NCBI GenBank assembly: GCA_029961685.1
Contig: JARWKL010000007.1
Location: 2,624,708 to 2,688,707, forward strand
DNA from: Aristolochia californica
Lineage: Eukaryota > Streptophyta > Magnoliopsida > Piperales > Aristolochiaceae
Length of the DNA: 64,000 nucleotides
Direction of reading: 5' to 3'
The notes under the pieces were generated by a model. The model searched no databases. It was not told the DNA's origin and saw nothing but the letters and a program-made list of their open reading frames with translations. The translations under genes and the position numbers were made by a program. Every line of letters begins with the position of its first letter. Positions within the stretch are counted from its first letter, which is position 1. Positions 1-12,570 of this stretch are shown one piece after another.

Positions 1-480
1 TGAAGGAGAGTATTAGAAGATATAGTGTAATTGAGGTGGACTGCCATTTTTCATTTTATACTGGGTAATTCCAAACCGACATATCCTTCAAACATTCCTC
101 ATCACAAGGATAAGTTGTAGATATCATCACAAAGCTATTCACTCACCAAATCATATCCACCATTTGCAACAAGTTGGGTGTTTATGATGTTCTCTCACCC
201 CCAATTTGAGAGGGAGTGTTAGAAGATGGGTTCAAGCCCACATGACCAAATAAGGCCCACACATCCAAGAGTGGTGGCGTGATGGTAAATAAGAAATCAT
301 CTCGTAAAGATAGCACTAATGTAATTACTCTAAGTTTTTTTTTTTTCAATATTCTAGGGTGAAGGGCATAATTGTAATATTATACTTTTATTCATCTATT
401 AATAGAGTTCTAGGGGGAGGGTTTGGACACAAGTACTTACCTTATTCTTCCTCCTATTTTCTCTCCAATGTGCATTATTC
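1..480 (+). repeat. LTR fragment, family A (copia-type)
   Basis: A purine-rich tract ends at 216 and is followed at 217 by TGTTAGAAGATGGG, the usual order of polypurine tract and LTR start in plant copia elements. Bases 217-480 resemble 15571-16085 and 44769-45140 in word order (GTGGTGGC, ATGGTAAATAA, a promoter-like AT block, then a C/T-rich stretch). Bases 1-216 match the extra leading piece also seen at 15571-15690. The fragment is cut at about 480-520 by the next repeat. No coding capacity is seen. Class assignment is inference from the LTR edge. Confidence 0.6.
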
Positions 481-519
481 CTCTTTCTCCATGAGGTAAT
501 GGATGTTCTAAAAAAGAAC

Positions 520-1790
520 ACATAAACCCAATCTCCCTAAGAGATTGTTGCAAGATTCTATCTCTAGTTAGGCCTTTCTATATAGATTGTCAAGTTCTAG
601 ATGAACTTGTCACGTATACATAGAAGAAAGGGAAAGTTTAACACCCTTACTTGGAGAGATACTTCTCCTTGAGAGATTTCATACTTCCTTCTCATTTGTA
701 GCATATTGTAGAATGATCAAGGAGTTTGTAATGTTATACATAGAAGGATGATTGAAATATATGAAGGGTTTTCCAAGGTAGGACCATTCTCTTTCTCTCT
801 AAAGCACTTTTGAAAGGGAACTTGTAAGATAAAACTTTTGTGGATTTAATATATGCTAATAAATTCTCATGTTTTTGTTTATTCACGATTTGGTGGGGTA
901 TTCATAGGTTCCCCAACTCAAGCTAGCCATTATTAACCTGTTGGCAAAAATTAGACCGTTGATTGATCAATCACTGGTAAGTGACTAATTGATCAATTGA
1001 TTATAAAGTCTACTTTTCTGTCAGACAGTGACTTATTGATCGATGGACTGATTGATTAATATATTATTGTGCTCCAAAAAAAGTTAAGTTGATTGATCAT
1101 TGCCAGTGCTTGATTGTTCAATCAAGATTCCCTCTAGTTGTATAATACAAGTATGTGTATTTCATTTGATTGGTCATATTTGAAGTCCCTTTTCGGTAAG
1201 ATTTTGACTGATCAATCAATCTAGAGGGATGATCGATCATTCCATATCAATTCAGCTAGTCTGGACAGCTATGATCGATCAATTAGTTATGGTTCATCGA
1301 TCATGCTTAATATTTCTAGTCTGCACATTTTTTGGATGATCAATCATAGTCAGTGACTGATCGATCGTTCCAATGCTAGATAAAATGTATATATTTATAA
1401 AGCATGGAAATTTCTCTCAAAGTGTTTTAACATATTTTTAAGTGATATGTATAATGATTTTAAACATTTCTATATGCAAATTAAATGCTGAAACAACAAT
1501 ATTCATAAGTACTTAAGAAATAGGAGATAAAATACTATCTTACATAAATTGACTAAGTTTTAAATGTTTATCTATTGAAGCTTGAACTCGAGTCTTCGAC
1601 TTGATTTTTTTCTCATGGGTATTTCTTCAAGAGATGTTATTCATTTTGTGTTTGAGGTATTCATATTGGTTTTGAAGTTTTAGATCACGAGAAGCTCTTG
1701 AAGGTTAAATATCTGAAATACTAAATTTGTAAGTTATTAGCTCAATTGAGTTTTATTATCATAAAAAAAATAATGCAAGAGTCAATATCT
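520..1790 (-). repeat. LTR fragment, family B (GATCGATC-rich), reversed
   Basis: Read on the minus strand, this stretch follows the same order as 51960-53200: a start near TTGACTC, the block around AACTAATTGAGC, several TGATCGATCA palindromes, a TACCCCAC motif, then the AGGCCTAGTTGGAGATA region. The 3' end of the LTR is missing. It is one of at least five copies in the window and the only one in this orientation. No open frame of note. Confidence 0.7.
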
Positions 1791-2633
1791 AAAGTACTGG
1801 TGGAAATCACGGTAAATTAAATTTTATATGCCCCAAAAGTGATTAGGAGTGGGAGACAATCCCCTTCACTTCTCTCTCCCCTATGTCAATAACAAATAAA
1901 AAATTAAAGGGAGAGGGCCCCAAAAACAACAGAGGTTCTCCTCCTCTAAAAACTTCTCATTTCTCCTTGTCCTCAATCTAATAAAAAAAGATAATTTTAC
2001 AAATTTTTATATTCAATGATGATAAATACACAATTTGAATATTAAAGATGTTACAATTTGAAAATGAAAATGTCCCAATTTCTAGTATATTAAAGATTTT
2101 ATATTCAAAGGTTTGTTCTTCATAGGATTTAACAGAATACCTGCCAAATTTTAAAGGTCTTGATATATAATACATGGTATAGAGACGCCTAACCTTACAA
2201 TTATGGATAACAATGAGTAATGAAAAAAAGTGATAAGGGGTAGGTTACTACTCGTTCCTAGGGATGGGTATTGCATCAGGTCAAATAGAAACCTTATACA
2301 AATCAACCAGAAAAATAATGCAATAGTCAACATTAATCTAATTATAACTAAAAAAACAGCCACTACGAAAAAGTCCAAGTTTTGGGGTGACAAGTGGGGT
2401 ATAGTTTGTCTCACGTGTGGACGACCCGATAAGACTCGTCTTGTGGAAAAAGCACACTTCCATGCCAGCACAGCCAGAAAAAACGAGTAAAAAAGCTCAC
2501 TGATAGGTCTATTTTTCTCCGCTGAGTAAGCGAGCAGCAGCCACGCCGCCACCTCCTTCTTTTACTTGTCCATTGATGCATTCAACCCTGAACCTTTCGA
2601 GCTTGCCATGATAGCGAATCTGCCGAATGAGCC
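1791..2633 (+). promoter_or_regulatory. Upstream region of the JmjC gene
   Basis: No gene is seen here. The 2230-2633 part is the probable promoter and 5' leader of the JMJ30-like gene, with a CACGTG G-box core at 2412-2417 about 220 bases before the start codon. G-boxes are common in light- and clock-linked plant promoters, which would suit a JMJ30 homologue, but one site is weak evidence. Short open frames overlapping 2151-2552 have no recognisable content. Confidence 0.4.
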
Positions 2634-5600
2634 ATGAAAAGTCTTCAGAGCGAGGTACCATCGCCGGCCCCGCTTCTCTCCTCTCCAACCCTACAAGCCG
2701 AGCGATCCGATCTCCTGAAGAGAATCTCGGCAGAAGGCGGCTTCGCCTATGTGAACGTCGCCGCGCTGGCCGCCGCCGGCGACTCCCGCGCCGCAGAGGC
2801 CGCGCGGGAGATGGCCTGGGAGCAGCTCCACTCGGGTCCGTGGCACTCCGTCCTGCCGGTTTGGCGTGACGCCTACTCCATGGCTTGCCTCTTGGTAGCT
2901 GCCTTCCACCATGGAGCCGGAGAGTACCGCGAGGCCCTAAGGGTTCTCGACATGGGGCTTATTATGGGAGGGATGTTGCTGAGGAAGGACTTGGATGCAG
3001 CTATTGAGAAGATTCTTTTGTCTTCAGGGGATTCAGCGGAGTTCGATGAAGAGGGGGTGGCACGAAGATGGCGAACCCGTCTCGCAGAATTTGAGGATTC
3101 TGAGGAGGCTAAGGTGAAGTTAATTTTTCCCTTCGAAGCCTTTTATCTGGAGTATTTATTCTTATAATTTGTAGTTTTTTCTCAATTCTGAATGGAAGTT
3201 CTATTAACAATTGGGTTTTCACCGGAGGTTTGCAACTATGTTCTAAGTTTTTTTGTTTAATATAATATAATTTCTGTCCGAATTTGCATTTATAGTTGTT
3301 TTTCTTCTTACATGCTCAATGGATCATTATGCTTGCTTAGATACATTGCATGTTTCTATGCTAACTCCCTTCTGTATTTCTCTGTTTTTTGGTGCATTTT
3401 TTCATCTTGCAAAAGTTGTTTAGTAAAATATTTTCATGATGATATGCAAATAAAGAAGATTCAAAGTGTGGGCATGCAGGTGTTGAAGAAGAAGCGATAT
3501 TAATTGTTTTGTGTCAAGGAAAAATAAAACAGGAAAAACGCATCTTAAGTGAAAAATGGGGAAAGAAGAGGCTGAAAATCTCTTTATGCTTGGCAAAAGT
3601 GAACTCTCTTGGTGTGCTTCATCCTGGTTCCAAGCGAAGAGCAAATATCCCAACAGAACTACAAAAGGAGATATTTGAGACATGTACTCATCTAATTGCT
3701 TACTGCTGATAATGAGAGTGTCCCAATACCCAATTTGCTTGTGGGTTTTGGAGATGCTCAAGATTTCAAGCGCTCATGCTCTTATACAGGACCGTTTTTT
3801 GTTTTAGGAGGATCTCTATAGTACAAGTGTTACTGGGTGTTCAACAGTTTCTTGTCTCTCATCACTGTACTGGAGATTATTGCATGGTATAGATTAATTT
3901 AGCCTACTAATGTCTTGCTTGTTATATGTTGTACAGAGAAACCAATAATTGTATTGTGCTCGTGTAATTTCTTTATCTTGTAGATGCTTCAAATTCTGCC
4001 AAGCAAGTCCCTGTCCAATCAAATGATCGAGAGGAAGTCTTCTCTGTCATTGGAGAGGTTCTTGAGTGATTATTTCTTAGCAGGCCGCCCAGTTATAATT
4101 AGTGATTGCATGTTCCACTGGCCAGCACTTACTAAGTGGAAAGATCTTGAATACCTCAGAAGGGTTGCAGGTGATCGGACAGTCCCTGTTGAGGTGATTC
4201 CTCCCTCATAGCTTGTCAACACTGTTTTGTTGTTCTCATCATGTTAGTCAAAAATTTGTCTTCTGCATTTTCTTTTTTTTTTTTGAAATAGAGTCTTCTG
4301 CATTTTGAAAGTTAACATCCATAAATTTTCTTATTTGTGGATGACAATTGAACTCTTGTACTTTTATATTTAAACTGAAATGTCCAAAAGTTCTAATGTT
4401 CTGCAGGTTGGAAAGAACTACCTATCAGCAAATTGGAAACAAGAGCTCATTACCTTCTCTCAGTTTCTTGAGAGGATTCAAGCGACCGAATGCTACTTGT
4501 CTGGTCCAACTTATCTTGCTCAGCATCCTTTATTTGATCAGGTCCATCTCTTTGCTTGATCTGGAAGTCATAAAATCACAAGCATGTTAAGGGATTTAAG
4601 CTTTTTACTTACGTTCTATGTTTTCATTTTGACAAGGCAGATCCAAGATTTACGCAAGGATATCTTTGTTCCTGACTACTGTTTTGCTGGTGGTGGTGAG
4701 CTCCAGCCTCTTAATGCATGGTTTGGCCCAGCAGGGACCATCACTCCGCTGCACCATGATCCACACCACAATCTCTTTGCTCAGGTGCTTCAAATTTTAT
4801 TGTGGTTGAAAACTATTGTTATGTGTTGCTTCTGAAGTTTCCTATGCTATTGATTGATGTTTAGCCTACTTAGGTAATGGGTACATGTGTCTGGCTTCTC
4901 AAGGTACAGACCATGGAGTTATTATTTCAACTTTTCTGATAACTACAGAAAAGAGCTGTAAAACATAGCTAGAGGTAAATCTAAACATGTCAAGAACTTG
5001 GTGTGATATCTGCTGCTACATGTTGTCTTTGGCTTGTTAGGTAGAAAATATTCAATTCATCAAGTTTGTAGCTTTTATCGGCCAAGATTACATCCCCTCC
5101 TGTAATCACCCAACCAATTGCATATAACCAGCTATTTAGCCAAATAAAATATTTTTTTTTGCTACCAAATACGCTCTCAATTTTGCGTGCTGACATTTTT
5201 GTCATTTTTTTAAAAGGATGGAAAGAATTATTAGAAAGAAAAAGGGGGGGAAAGGTCCCAATGTACAACACCAATCACATATATGAGTTCAGAACAAGAT
5301 GTTAAAGATTGTTTCCATCCTTTACATACTGGTCAGCAACTGTGTCAGTGGGTCTGATCTCATGTGTCCATTCACTGGTGAGGGGGCAGCAGCATAAAAA
5401 ATTTGGAGGAACTGTTGATCATATATCCAAAGGGGGTTCGGGGTTTCCCCTGCCCCAAGATATGACAGATTCAGAATCACCCTCAACTATGACGGGAAGA
5501 AAAGTATTGAGTGTAAATCTGTACTCCATACTGGCATCCCTATATTTCTGCGGGTGTCTGACTCTCCAGGAGGTCCAGAATAGGAAATAATTCTTACAAC

Positions 5601-7860
5601 TGTGGCCCCTCCACTAGAACTAGCAAGTCCCAGGTCATGCCAGGAGCTGCCATAAAAAATGACCTTTACCAAGCTACTGTATGCTGTTGCTGATGAATGC
5701 TACAGCCAGCCAAACTTTTCTTGTTCTCCTTCACTACTGTGCATGGAAGCTCATCAAATTTCTTTATCAGCGATATAAAAAAGAGGACTAGGTGAATTGT
5801 TTTTTCAATCACTCCACCCAGAAAACAAGATTTGCCAGCAAAGGTGTAATCATTTCTCTCTAACCAGAGACTCCAAGTTGCTGCAGCCATAGTTATTCTT
5901 CATAGAAGATGACCATCCTCAGTATAGGAAGGTTGAAATAGTCTGTCAAAAAGTTCAAAAGTGTAGCAGGCAAATAGAAGTAAATGCCAAATCTTGCATA
6001 GAAATAGTTCCATACTTCTCTGGTGAAATCACAATGCAGAAGCAATCCAGTTATAAGGGGGTCACAACCCAGTCTATAGATGGACGGGTAAGCACCCATT
6101 AATGGCCCGTTTGTGAGTCAGGTATCAGCCCAGAAATTAATATCAGCACCTGATCTAACTCCATGTCTAATCTATGGCTTAAAAGTTTCCAGGTTAGCAG
6201 TTACATATATCCAGCCTTGAGAGAGAAAGAGAGAGAGGGGGAGGGGGGGAGGCTGACACCACTGAGAATTTCATACTTGGCAGATAATATTTCTCCACAT
6301 GGTGCTCTTTTCCGTGCCTACTAATGTTTGAACTGGACGGTTGCTGCTCTTTTTTTTGCCGGCCATTACTTAATCATATATTCTAATCATGCTTCTTTTA
6401 TTTGAAGATTTAAGAGGCCTCTTTTATTTGTAGATGTATGACTATGTAATGTAGTCCTACATTTTTATCTTTCTGGTTCCCTATGCCATGGTCTCAGGTT
6501 GTTGGCAGAAAATATATAAGGCTTTATCCCGCTTCAATATCTGAGGAATTGCACCCTTACCCCGAGTCTATGCTGAGCAATTCTAGTCAGGTAGGTGATT
6601 CCTCTCTTGAAACAGTATCAAGGTTTGATTACTAGATGATCTAAAAAACAAGTTTTGATTACTAGACTTCTCATCTAAGACATCTAAAGTCCCTTGCTCT
6701 CTCTTTTCGAAGCATGTTAATCCTAGTTTTTTTTTGAGAATGTGCAACTTTATTAAGTAACGGAACAGAGAATAAGAAGCGGCCATGAGAGCCTCCCAAA
6801 CATCATTGAAAGCAGGGAAACTAAGAAATACAATCAGAGCTAAAATTTATCACAATGTCCTGCTGGGAATAGCCCATTCTAGCATGTTGGTCAGCTAGTG
6901 AATTTGCCTCCGGGGGCACCCTGGACCAATTGATCATCAAGCCCACGACCGATCTTTAATTTGCAATTTTTTTTGGTCAAAACACCAGCCACATTGATTG
7001 TGTTTGGCTGCTGCTGTGGCTTAAGTTCAAACTAGGATGACAATGTATCTAAACAATGTATGTCTATACAAATTCATTTTTATCTGTTTAAAACAAAATT
7101 TTACTTTTTATATAATTGCATCCTGTCCATCGGACATGACTGGTCACCACAACATATTATAATCATCGCCTTTTTCCAGAAACTTTTTTTGGTGTTTACT
7201 CATTTTCCTTGGATTCTTAGGGAATCAACCTCAGTGTAATTCTTGAATTTTGTCTCAAGTGCCATGTAGACTTGGAGGCTTACTTGAGAACAAGCATTTA
7301 AACTATCCAGAATTTTTGTTCTTTGTTTTTTTTCCTGAAATGTTAGTTCTAAATTTTTTTCTTATTGTCATTTAGAGTTGAGTATTTAGACAAATATTAA
7401 AATCTTTATTATCTTCAATCAACCCTAACCTTATGTATCTAATTTATATTTAGTTATATCTATTATATATATATATATATTTTTAAGCAATTTTTTTTCA
7501 ATTTAGGACAGCCTCCCGTCCAAAAGGATGGTCTAGGTGCTTGTAAAATAAAAATTTCTGTTTGAATCTTTTGTTTATTATGAACTTTCAAGCCTTCTTT
7601 TCTACTTTTTATTTGTTTTTAATCTAAAGCCCGTATTGACGCTTCCGAGCTAATGACTAAGAAATTTATTATTTTAGGTGGACTTGGATAATTTGGATGA
7701 AAAGGAATTCCCTAGAGTGCTGAACCTGGATTTTTTTGACTGTATCTTGGAGGAAGGGGAAATGCTTTACATTCCTCCCAAATGGTGGCATTATGTGAGA
7801 TCACTGTCTATCAGTTTCTCTGTCAGCTTCTGGTGGACTGAAGGCAGCACACCTTCCTGA
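2634..7860 (+). CDS. JMJ30: JmjC-domain protein JMJ30/JMJD5 homologue, six exons
   Basis: Exons read as 2634-3113, 3984-4193, 4407-4541, 4641-4784, 6498-6590 and 7678-7860; all joins are GT/AG and in phase 0, giving 414 residues (Arabidopsis JMJ30 is close to 430). The N-terminal half carries the family block with WEQLHSGPWHSVLPVWRDAY; the C-terminal half is a JmjC cupin. Visible Fe(II) ligands are H313 and D315 (in PLHHDPHHN) and H392 (in YIPPKWWHYV); K328 in RKYIRLY is the likely 2-oxoglutarate lysine. JMJ30 is a nuclear, clock-associated Fe(II)/2OG oxygenase reported to act as a histone demethylase and in flowering-time and temperature responses. Nothing looks broken. Introns 4 (1.7 kb) and 5 (1.1 kb) contain LINE remnants. 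The start is the first ATG in frame with the conserved block. Confidence 0.95.
5490..6110 (-). mobile_element. LINE fragment (zf-RVT region) in intron 4 of JMJ30
   Basis: On the minus strand two broken frames adjoin at about 5890. The upstream one reads LLLHCDFTREVWNYF, the downstream one TWSLWLERNDYTFAGKS. This order (HC..sreVW, then lWkeRN.r.F.gks) is the zinc-binding region that follows reverse transcriptase in plant LINEs. Stops and a frame break show it is dead. It sits antisense in a host intron. Confidence 0.7.
6722..6965 (-). mobile_element. LINE 3' end with poly(A) in intron 5 of JMJ30
   Basis: The minus strand reads VPPEANSLADQHARMG, the C-terminal motif of LINE RNase H domains, then a stop, a short tail with AATAAA-like sequence and a run of A (T run at 6722-6733 on the plus strand). 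This is a typical 5'-truncated LINE insertion, separate from the fragment at 5490-6110. Confidence 0.65.
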
Positions 7861-8489
7861 TGTCAAAATACCCAATTGTTTATTAATTATTCTCAAGGTA
7901 AAATAGAAAGCAAATAGTAATAACTTGGGTTCCATCATTTTGGAAACCATTGTTGTTAAAATACAATGTTGCATTATCTTAAAAAAATGATTATTTTGTC
8001 ATGTAGATAACACTGATTTAAAATGTTTTAATATACCATCAAGAAGAGCTCATTTATGTTGTTAAACTCCTTGCAGGTCTTTGTTTCTTGGTTATATTAT
8101 TATAATATAGCTTTATTTTAAAAACTGTCTAAAATATTATAATATTTCCCTAATACCAATTAGTATGATTTTTAGGGAATCATAGAAATTTTTTTGCTTC
8201 TACCTGCAAGAGGAGGGAGCACTTGTTCTTGCTGCTGAAGAGGGGAGGGCACCCAAAGATTTTTTGGTTTCTCAAATTGAAAACCTATCCTTAAAGGAAA
8301 GGAAAGGGGCTAAAGTTCCAGAAAACATATTTCTAACATTTCCTGGAAAATGCAATAACACACCACTTTGCTTTGGTCCTTTCGTATCAATTGGAGCATT
8401 TCAAATTGGGGCTCAATTGTTTGCAGTCGCTACTGTTTATAAAAATCCTCTAGATAATTTATAAAAGAGTTGAGGAGTGGATACATGTT
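7861..8489. other. Intergenic, no gene seen
   Basis: AT-rich 3' flank of the JmjC gene. A 66-codon frame at 8264-8464 has no recognisable content. Probable 3' UTR and spacer. Confidence 0.5.
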
Positions 8490-9840
8490 GAATTTGACTA
8501 GTTAGACTCACCAAATATAACACCAACACCAATATCAGATGATGAAGAGAAAAAATCCTCTTGAATCATCAAAGGGATCTAAATCTCAAGACCCAAATCA
8601 TGAGGAGCACCCTCAAAATTTGGATAACTAAGAAGAACTACCTAAAGTGACTAAGAACTACAAGTTCGTGGTTGATCACCCTTGGAAAAAATTATTGGTG
8701 ACACAATGGGTAACACAGGAACTAGAAGAATAACTCATGAATACATGGCAAATAGTGCATTTGTTTATCAAATAACACCCAAAAACTTTGTTAAGGTTGA
8801 AAAAAATGATTTTGAATAATGGCAATGCAAGAAGAAGTCCATCTAATTAAAAGAAAATCAAATTTGGACTCTAGTGCCTAGACCCCAAAGCCAACAAGTC
8901 ATTGGTACATAATGGGTTTTTAGGAAAAAACCGATGAGTCAAAAAAGATTTTGAGAAATAAAGCTAGAGTATTTGCCAAGGGTTATAACCAAGAAGAAGG
9001 GATAGATTTTGCACCCATAGCTAGAATAGAAAATTGTACCATATGGATGTTAAAAGTGTATTCTTAAAGGGGTACATACAAGAATAAATCTACGTATAAC
9101 AACCCAAAGCCTTTGAAGATATTAGCATGCCAAACCATGTATATAAATTGCACAAAACTTTATGTGGTTTGAAGTATGCTCCTAAAACTCAGTATGAGAG
9201 ACTTACTGAATTCCTTGAACAAAATGGCAATTAGAGCATTAGTATGGATACAACTTTATTCACTAAGAGTCGTGACCAAAATTTGATTATTGTCCAAATT
9301 TATGCAGATGGTATTATTTTAGGCTCTATTAACACCTCCTTATGTGATGAATTTTCTAAAGTTATGACGATTGAATTTGAGATGAGTTTGATAAGTGAAC
9401 TCACATTTTCCTTGGACTTCAAGTACTTCTAACTAAATTTTCATAAATCAGTTCAAGTACACAAAAGGATTATTTAAGAAATTCAATATAGAAAGCTTAA
9501 AAATTGATTAGCACACCCTGGAGTACATCTTTAAAATTAGACTCAAATAGACCTATAGAATAAAAAATTATATAGGAATATGATAGGGTATCTACTTTAC
9601 TTCGTTGCTAGTAGATCGGTCATCATGTTTTGCATACATGCTAGATTTTGATATAGTCCTAGAGCATCAGACCTAGTGGATGTAAATAGAATCTTTTTGT
9701 ATTTCTTAGAACACCTACCATTAGTTTTTTCAGTCAAATACTTTAGCCATAGACTTAATAGGATACTTTGATGCTGATTTTCCTGGTTGCAAAATTGATT
9801 GGAAGAGTAATAGTGTTGGTTGTCAAATGTTAGTGTCGTT
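8490..9840 (+). pseudogene. Ty1/copia pol remnant (reverse transcriptase to RNase H)
   Basis: Scattered frames spell copia RT landmarks in order: ARVFAKGYNQEEGIDF near 8960-9010, VYKLHKTL.GLKYAPK near 9140-9190, IVQIYADGIILGS near 9290-9335 (variant of the YVDDI box), and DADFPGCKIDWKS near 9770-9800 for the RNase H start. Many stops and indels separate them. It is followed by a family B LTR at about 9945, so the two probably belong to one element. Confidence 0.75.
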
Positions 9841-9944
9841 TTTTAGGAAGATAGAAGAGAAGAGAGGAGCAGAAAAATGAGAGAGAAAGAGAGGACAAAG
9901 AGAGACCACATTGGATATTAATTTGAGAAAGAATGAGAGAGATA

Positions 9945-10395
9945 GAAGTCCCCAATTACACCTAAGAATTGTTGACTGAGTGTTGATTCCCATTTTAATT
10001 TTGTTGATAATTTTGGCAATTTTAGCATTTCAGATGTATTTCCTTTAAGAGACACAAAAGTCAAAGGTCTATGCAAAGAACCGCTAAAATTTCCAAAAAA
10101 CCTCGAGCTACACAACCATGTCAAAGTCATCTTGAAGAAGCACACTCAGGAAGAAGTAGCAATGAATTGAAGACTAGAGTTTAGGAAGTCATGAAAATCA
10201 CAAAACTCAGTTTATGTAAGAGAGCAACCCCAAACCTTCTAAACTTGAGCTATAATGGAAATATTTTGGAGCTTTAGGAAAAAATCGCACTTCTACATGT
10301 TTTACCAATGCATACACATATTCTAAACATGTTAGAAACACTTACGATCATTTTTAATCATGCTTTGAAAATCTACTTAAGTGAATTGGCACTGC
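9945..10395 (+). repeat. Family B LTR, 5' part (split by a hAT insertion)
   Basis: The block resembles 52000-52380 (CTTGAAGAAGCA, AACATGTTAGAA, AAGTGAATTGGCACTG) and stops at the hAT derivative. The same LTR resumes at 12571, so this LTR was in place before the hAT insertion. Its 5' edge is diffuse. Confidence 0.65.
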
Positions 10396-12570
10396 CTATC
10401 GAGTCGAGCCGAGCCTGAACCTGCCTATGTTCGAGCCGAGCTTGATTTAAACATTTCGAGCCGAGCTTCGAGCCGAGCCTCATCTCGAGCCTAAAATTAT
10501 TATCGAGCTCAAGCCCACCGAGTTCGAGTCGAGCTTCAAGCCGAACTCGAGCCTCAACATACATTTAAAACTTTTCAAAAAATATATACCAAATAAAATA
10601 TATATAAAATTATGCAACATTTTATATAAAATTGGACATAACCTATATATATAAAACATGTATAAGATTGGGCATACTTAAAATTAAGCATAATCTATAT
10701 ATATAATACCTGTATAAAATTTGACATGATCTCTATATAAAATTGGGCATAATCAACTTACATAATACCTGCATAAATACACCATAAAATTATTTATATA
10801 TTCCATAAATACTCCAATAAATTATTTATATATTCCATAAAATAGTCTAAACACTCTATACACTGCATAATATTATAAATAAATTCCATATAATAATCAA
10901 ACACAACAAAATTAAATGAAATATCACTATCAATTTATAATCACCTAAATAAAAACTATAAATCCATTATAAATTTACAAACTATAGTTATTTCTCTTTA
11001 TGCTAGAAAATAATATACGTCCTTGCTTGAGCAAAATCTCCACCTATGACTAAAAAAAGAAAAATTAGTTATTGTCAGATAAAAAAAATACTCTTCCACT
11101 AGTAGTTACTTAATGTCATTAAAAATATTAAAATTACCATGATTAGAAAAACATGAAAAATCATGTAGTTGGTAGCATTATCTCTACACTCTTCTTCTCA
11201 GGCTGTAATCATAAAATAAAATGTTAATAAATAAAACTAAAAAATATCGTAATAAATAATTACTCAAAGAAATTTACCTTTTGATTTTTCTTTATACCGT
11301 TAAAAAACTAAAAGAGTTTACATTCCTTAAAAATCATAGATACTTTTTGGAATTATCTCTCTTAGCATTTGTGCATTTCAATTTTGGATGTTAATTTTTT
11401 TTTCAAGTCCAAACTTGAGCTTTCACTCTCCCATTTTTCTTGCAAAAAAAAAAAAAGATAAGGCAAAAAGATCAGAAAAAAAATAAAAATTTTAGAGTTT
11501 ATGTATGCAAAAAATTAAAAATTATATTAACTATAAGTGAAGAAAATTATTTCTTGCACTAAAAATGAACACCATTGTTTTGTTATCCATGTTTATAAAA
11601 TTTTAAAAATGAACACCATTGTTTTGTTATCCATGTTTATAAAATTTTAATTGTACAACCCCTAAGCGTTATGGCGCTAGCCTCCGGGTTATTTTGATCC
11701 TCATTTCCCTTTTATTGAGGAGAGGTTAAATGTGGGAGAGGAGCTTCCCCTTCGTATTTACTCCTTTTCACCTTTTATAGTGTTCGATAAAGTGGAGTGA
11801 AATGGGAATCGCATATGAAAAAGTTTTCTTCGAAGGAAAGTAGAGAAGAATGAGAATAAGAAGTTAATTAGTACCAGGATGTTGGCAACTTTGGAGATGA
11901 TCAGAGAGAGATCAGAATTAAATCTAAATGTAGTTTTTGGTATAAACGAATAACCCGTCCGGCCACAACTGCAGGAGAAGAAACTCCTGCGTCGTGCTTC
12001 CTGCAGACGCGATCTTCGGAAGCTCCCGCCATTTAATCAATATCAGATGCCGTAGCGTCTCGCCCACGAGAAGTCTCTGTGGACCTCCGCCGTGGGCATC
12101 GGTCCCGGCGACGAATCCAAGACGGCCACAGTCGCTTCGAGGACAAAGACCGTTACGGCGCCGACGGTGCGGTGGAGGAACCTGCCGGAATAACATTCTT
12201 CGCCTCAAGGGTGTGTCCGAAATGACCTGTCATCAGGAGGCTTAAGCTCGGAGTCAGAGACGTCTCCCACTGCTGATGGTGCTCGCGGGGACGATGACCT
12301 ACGCAGTGAAAGATTTCTCGTTCCGCGCGGCTCGAAAAAAAATTTCGGGAGAGAAGAGAGACCCCCGATCCCGCCACTCGTTAAATTAACGATTCGGCTC
12401 GCGAGCCGACGAGCCGAACCTGACTTTGTTCGAACTCGGCTCGTTAACCTAAACGAGCCCATTTATGAGTTCGAGTTCTGCTCGAACTTGAAATATAACG
12501 AGTCGAATCGAGCCGGAACCGAGCCGAATACGAGCCGCTCGCGAGCCGGCTCGGTTCGAAGCCACCCCTA
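10396..12570. mobile_element. Transposase-less hAT derivative (2.2 kb)
   Basis: Left and right subterminal regions are full of GAGCCGA-type words and match the ends of the complete element at 53540-58197; 10396-11290 tracks 53550-54570 closely. The right end GCCACCCCTA is intact, while the left terminal repeat is degraded. GGCACTGC at 10388-10395 and GGCACTGG at 12571-12578 look like an 8-bp target duplication with one mismatch, as expected for hAT. The transposase region is absent and replaced by unrelated sequence, including a GC-rich block at about 11940-12360. Confidence 0.8.
11561..11648. repeat. 44-bp perfect tandem duplication
   Basis: Bases 11561-11604 and 11605-11648 are identical copies of a 44-bp unit starting AAAAATGAACACCATTG. 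It lies within the hAT derivative. Confidence 0.95.

Noticed and set aside
1681..1720. AAATATCT evening-element-like site before JMJ30
   Set aside because: It lies inside a reversed LTR about 900 bp upstream, so clock control cannot be argued from it.
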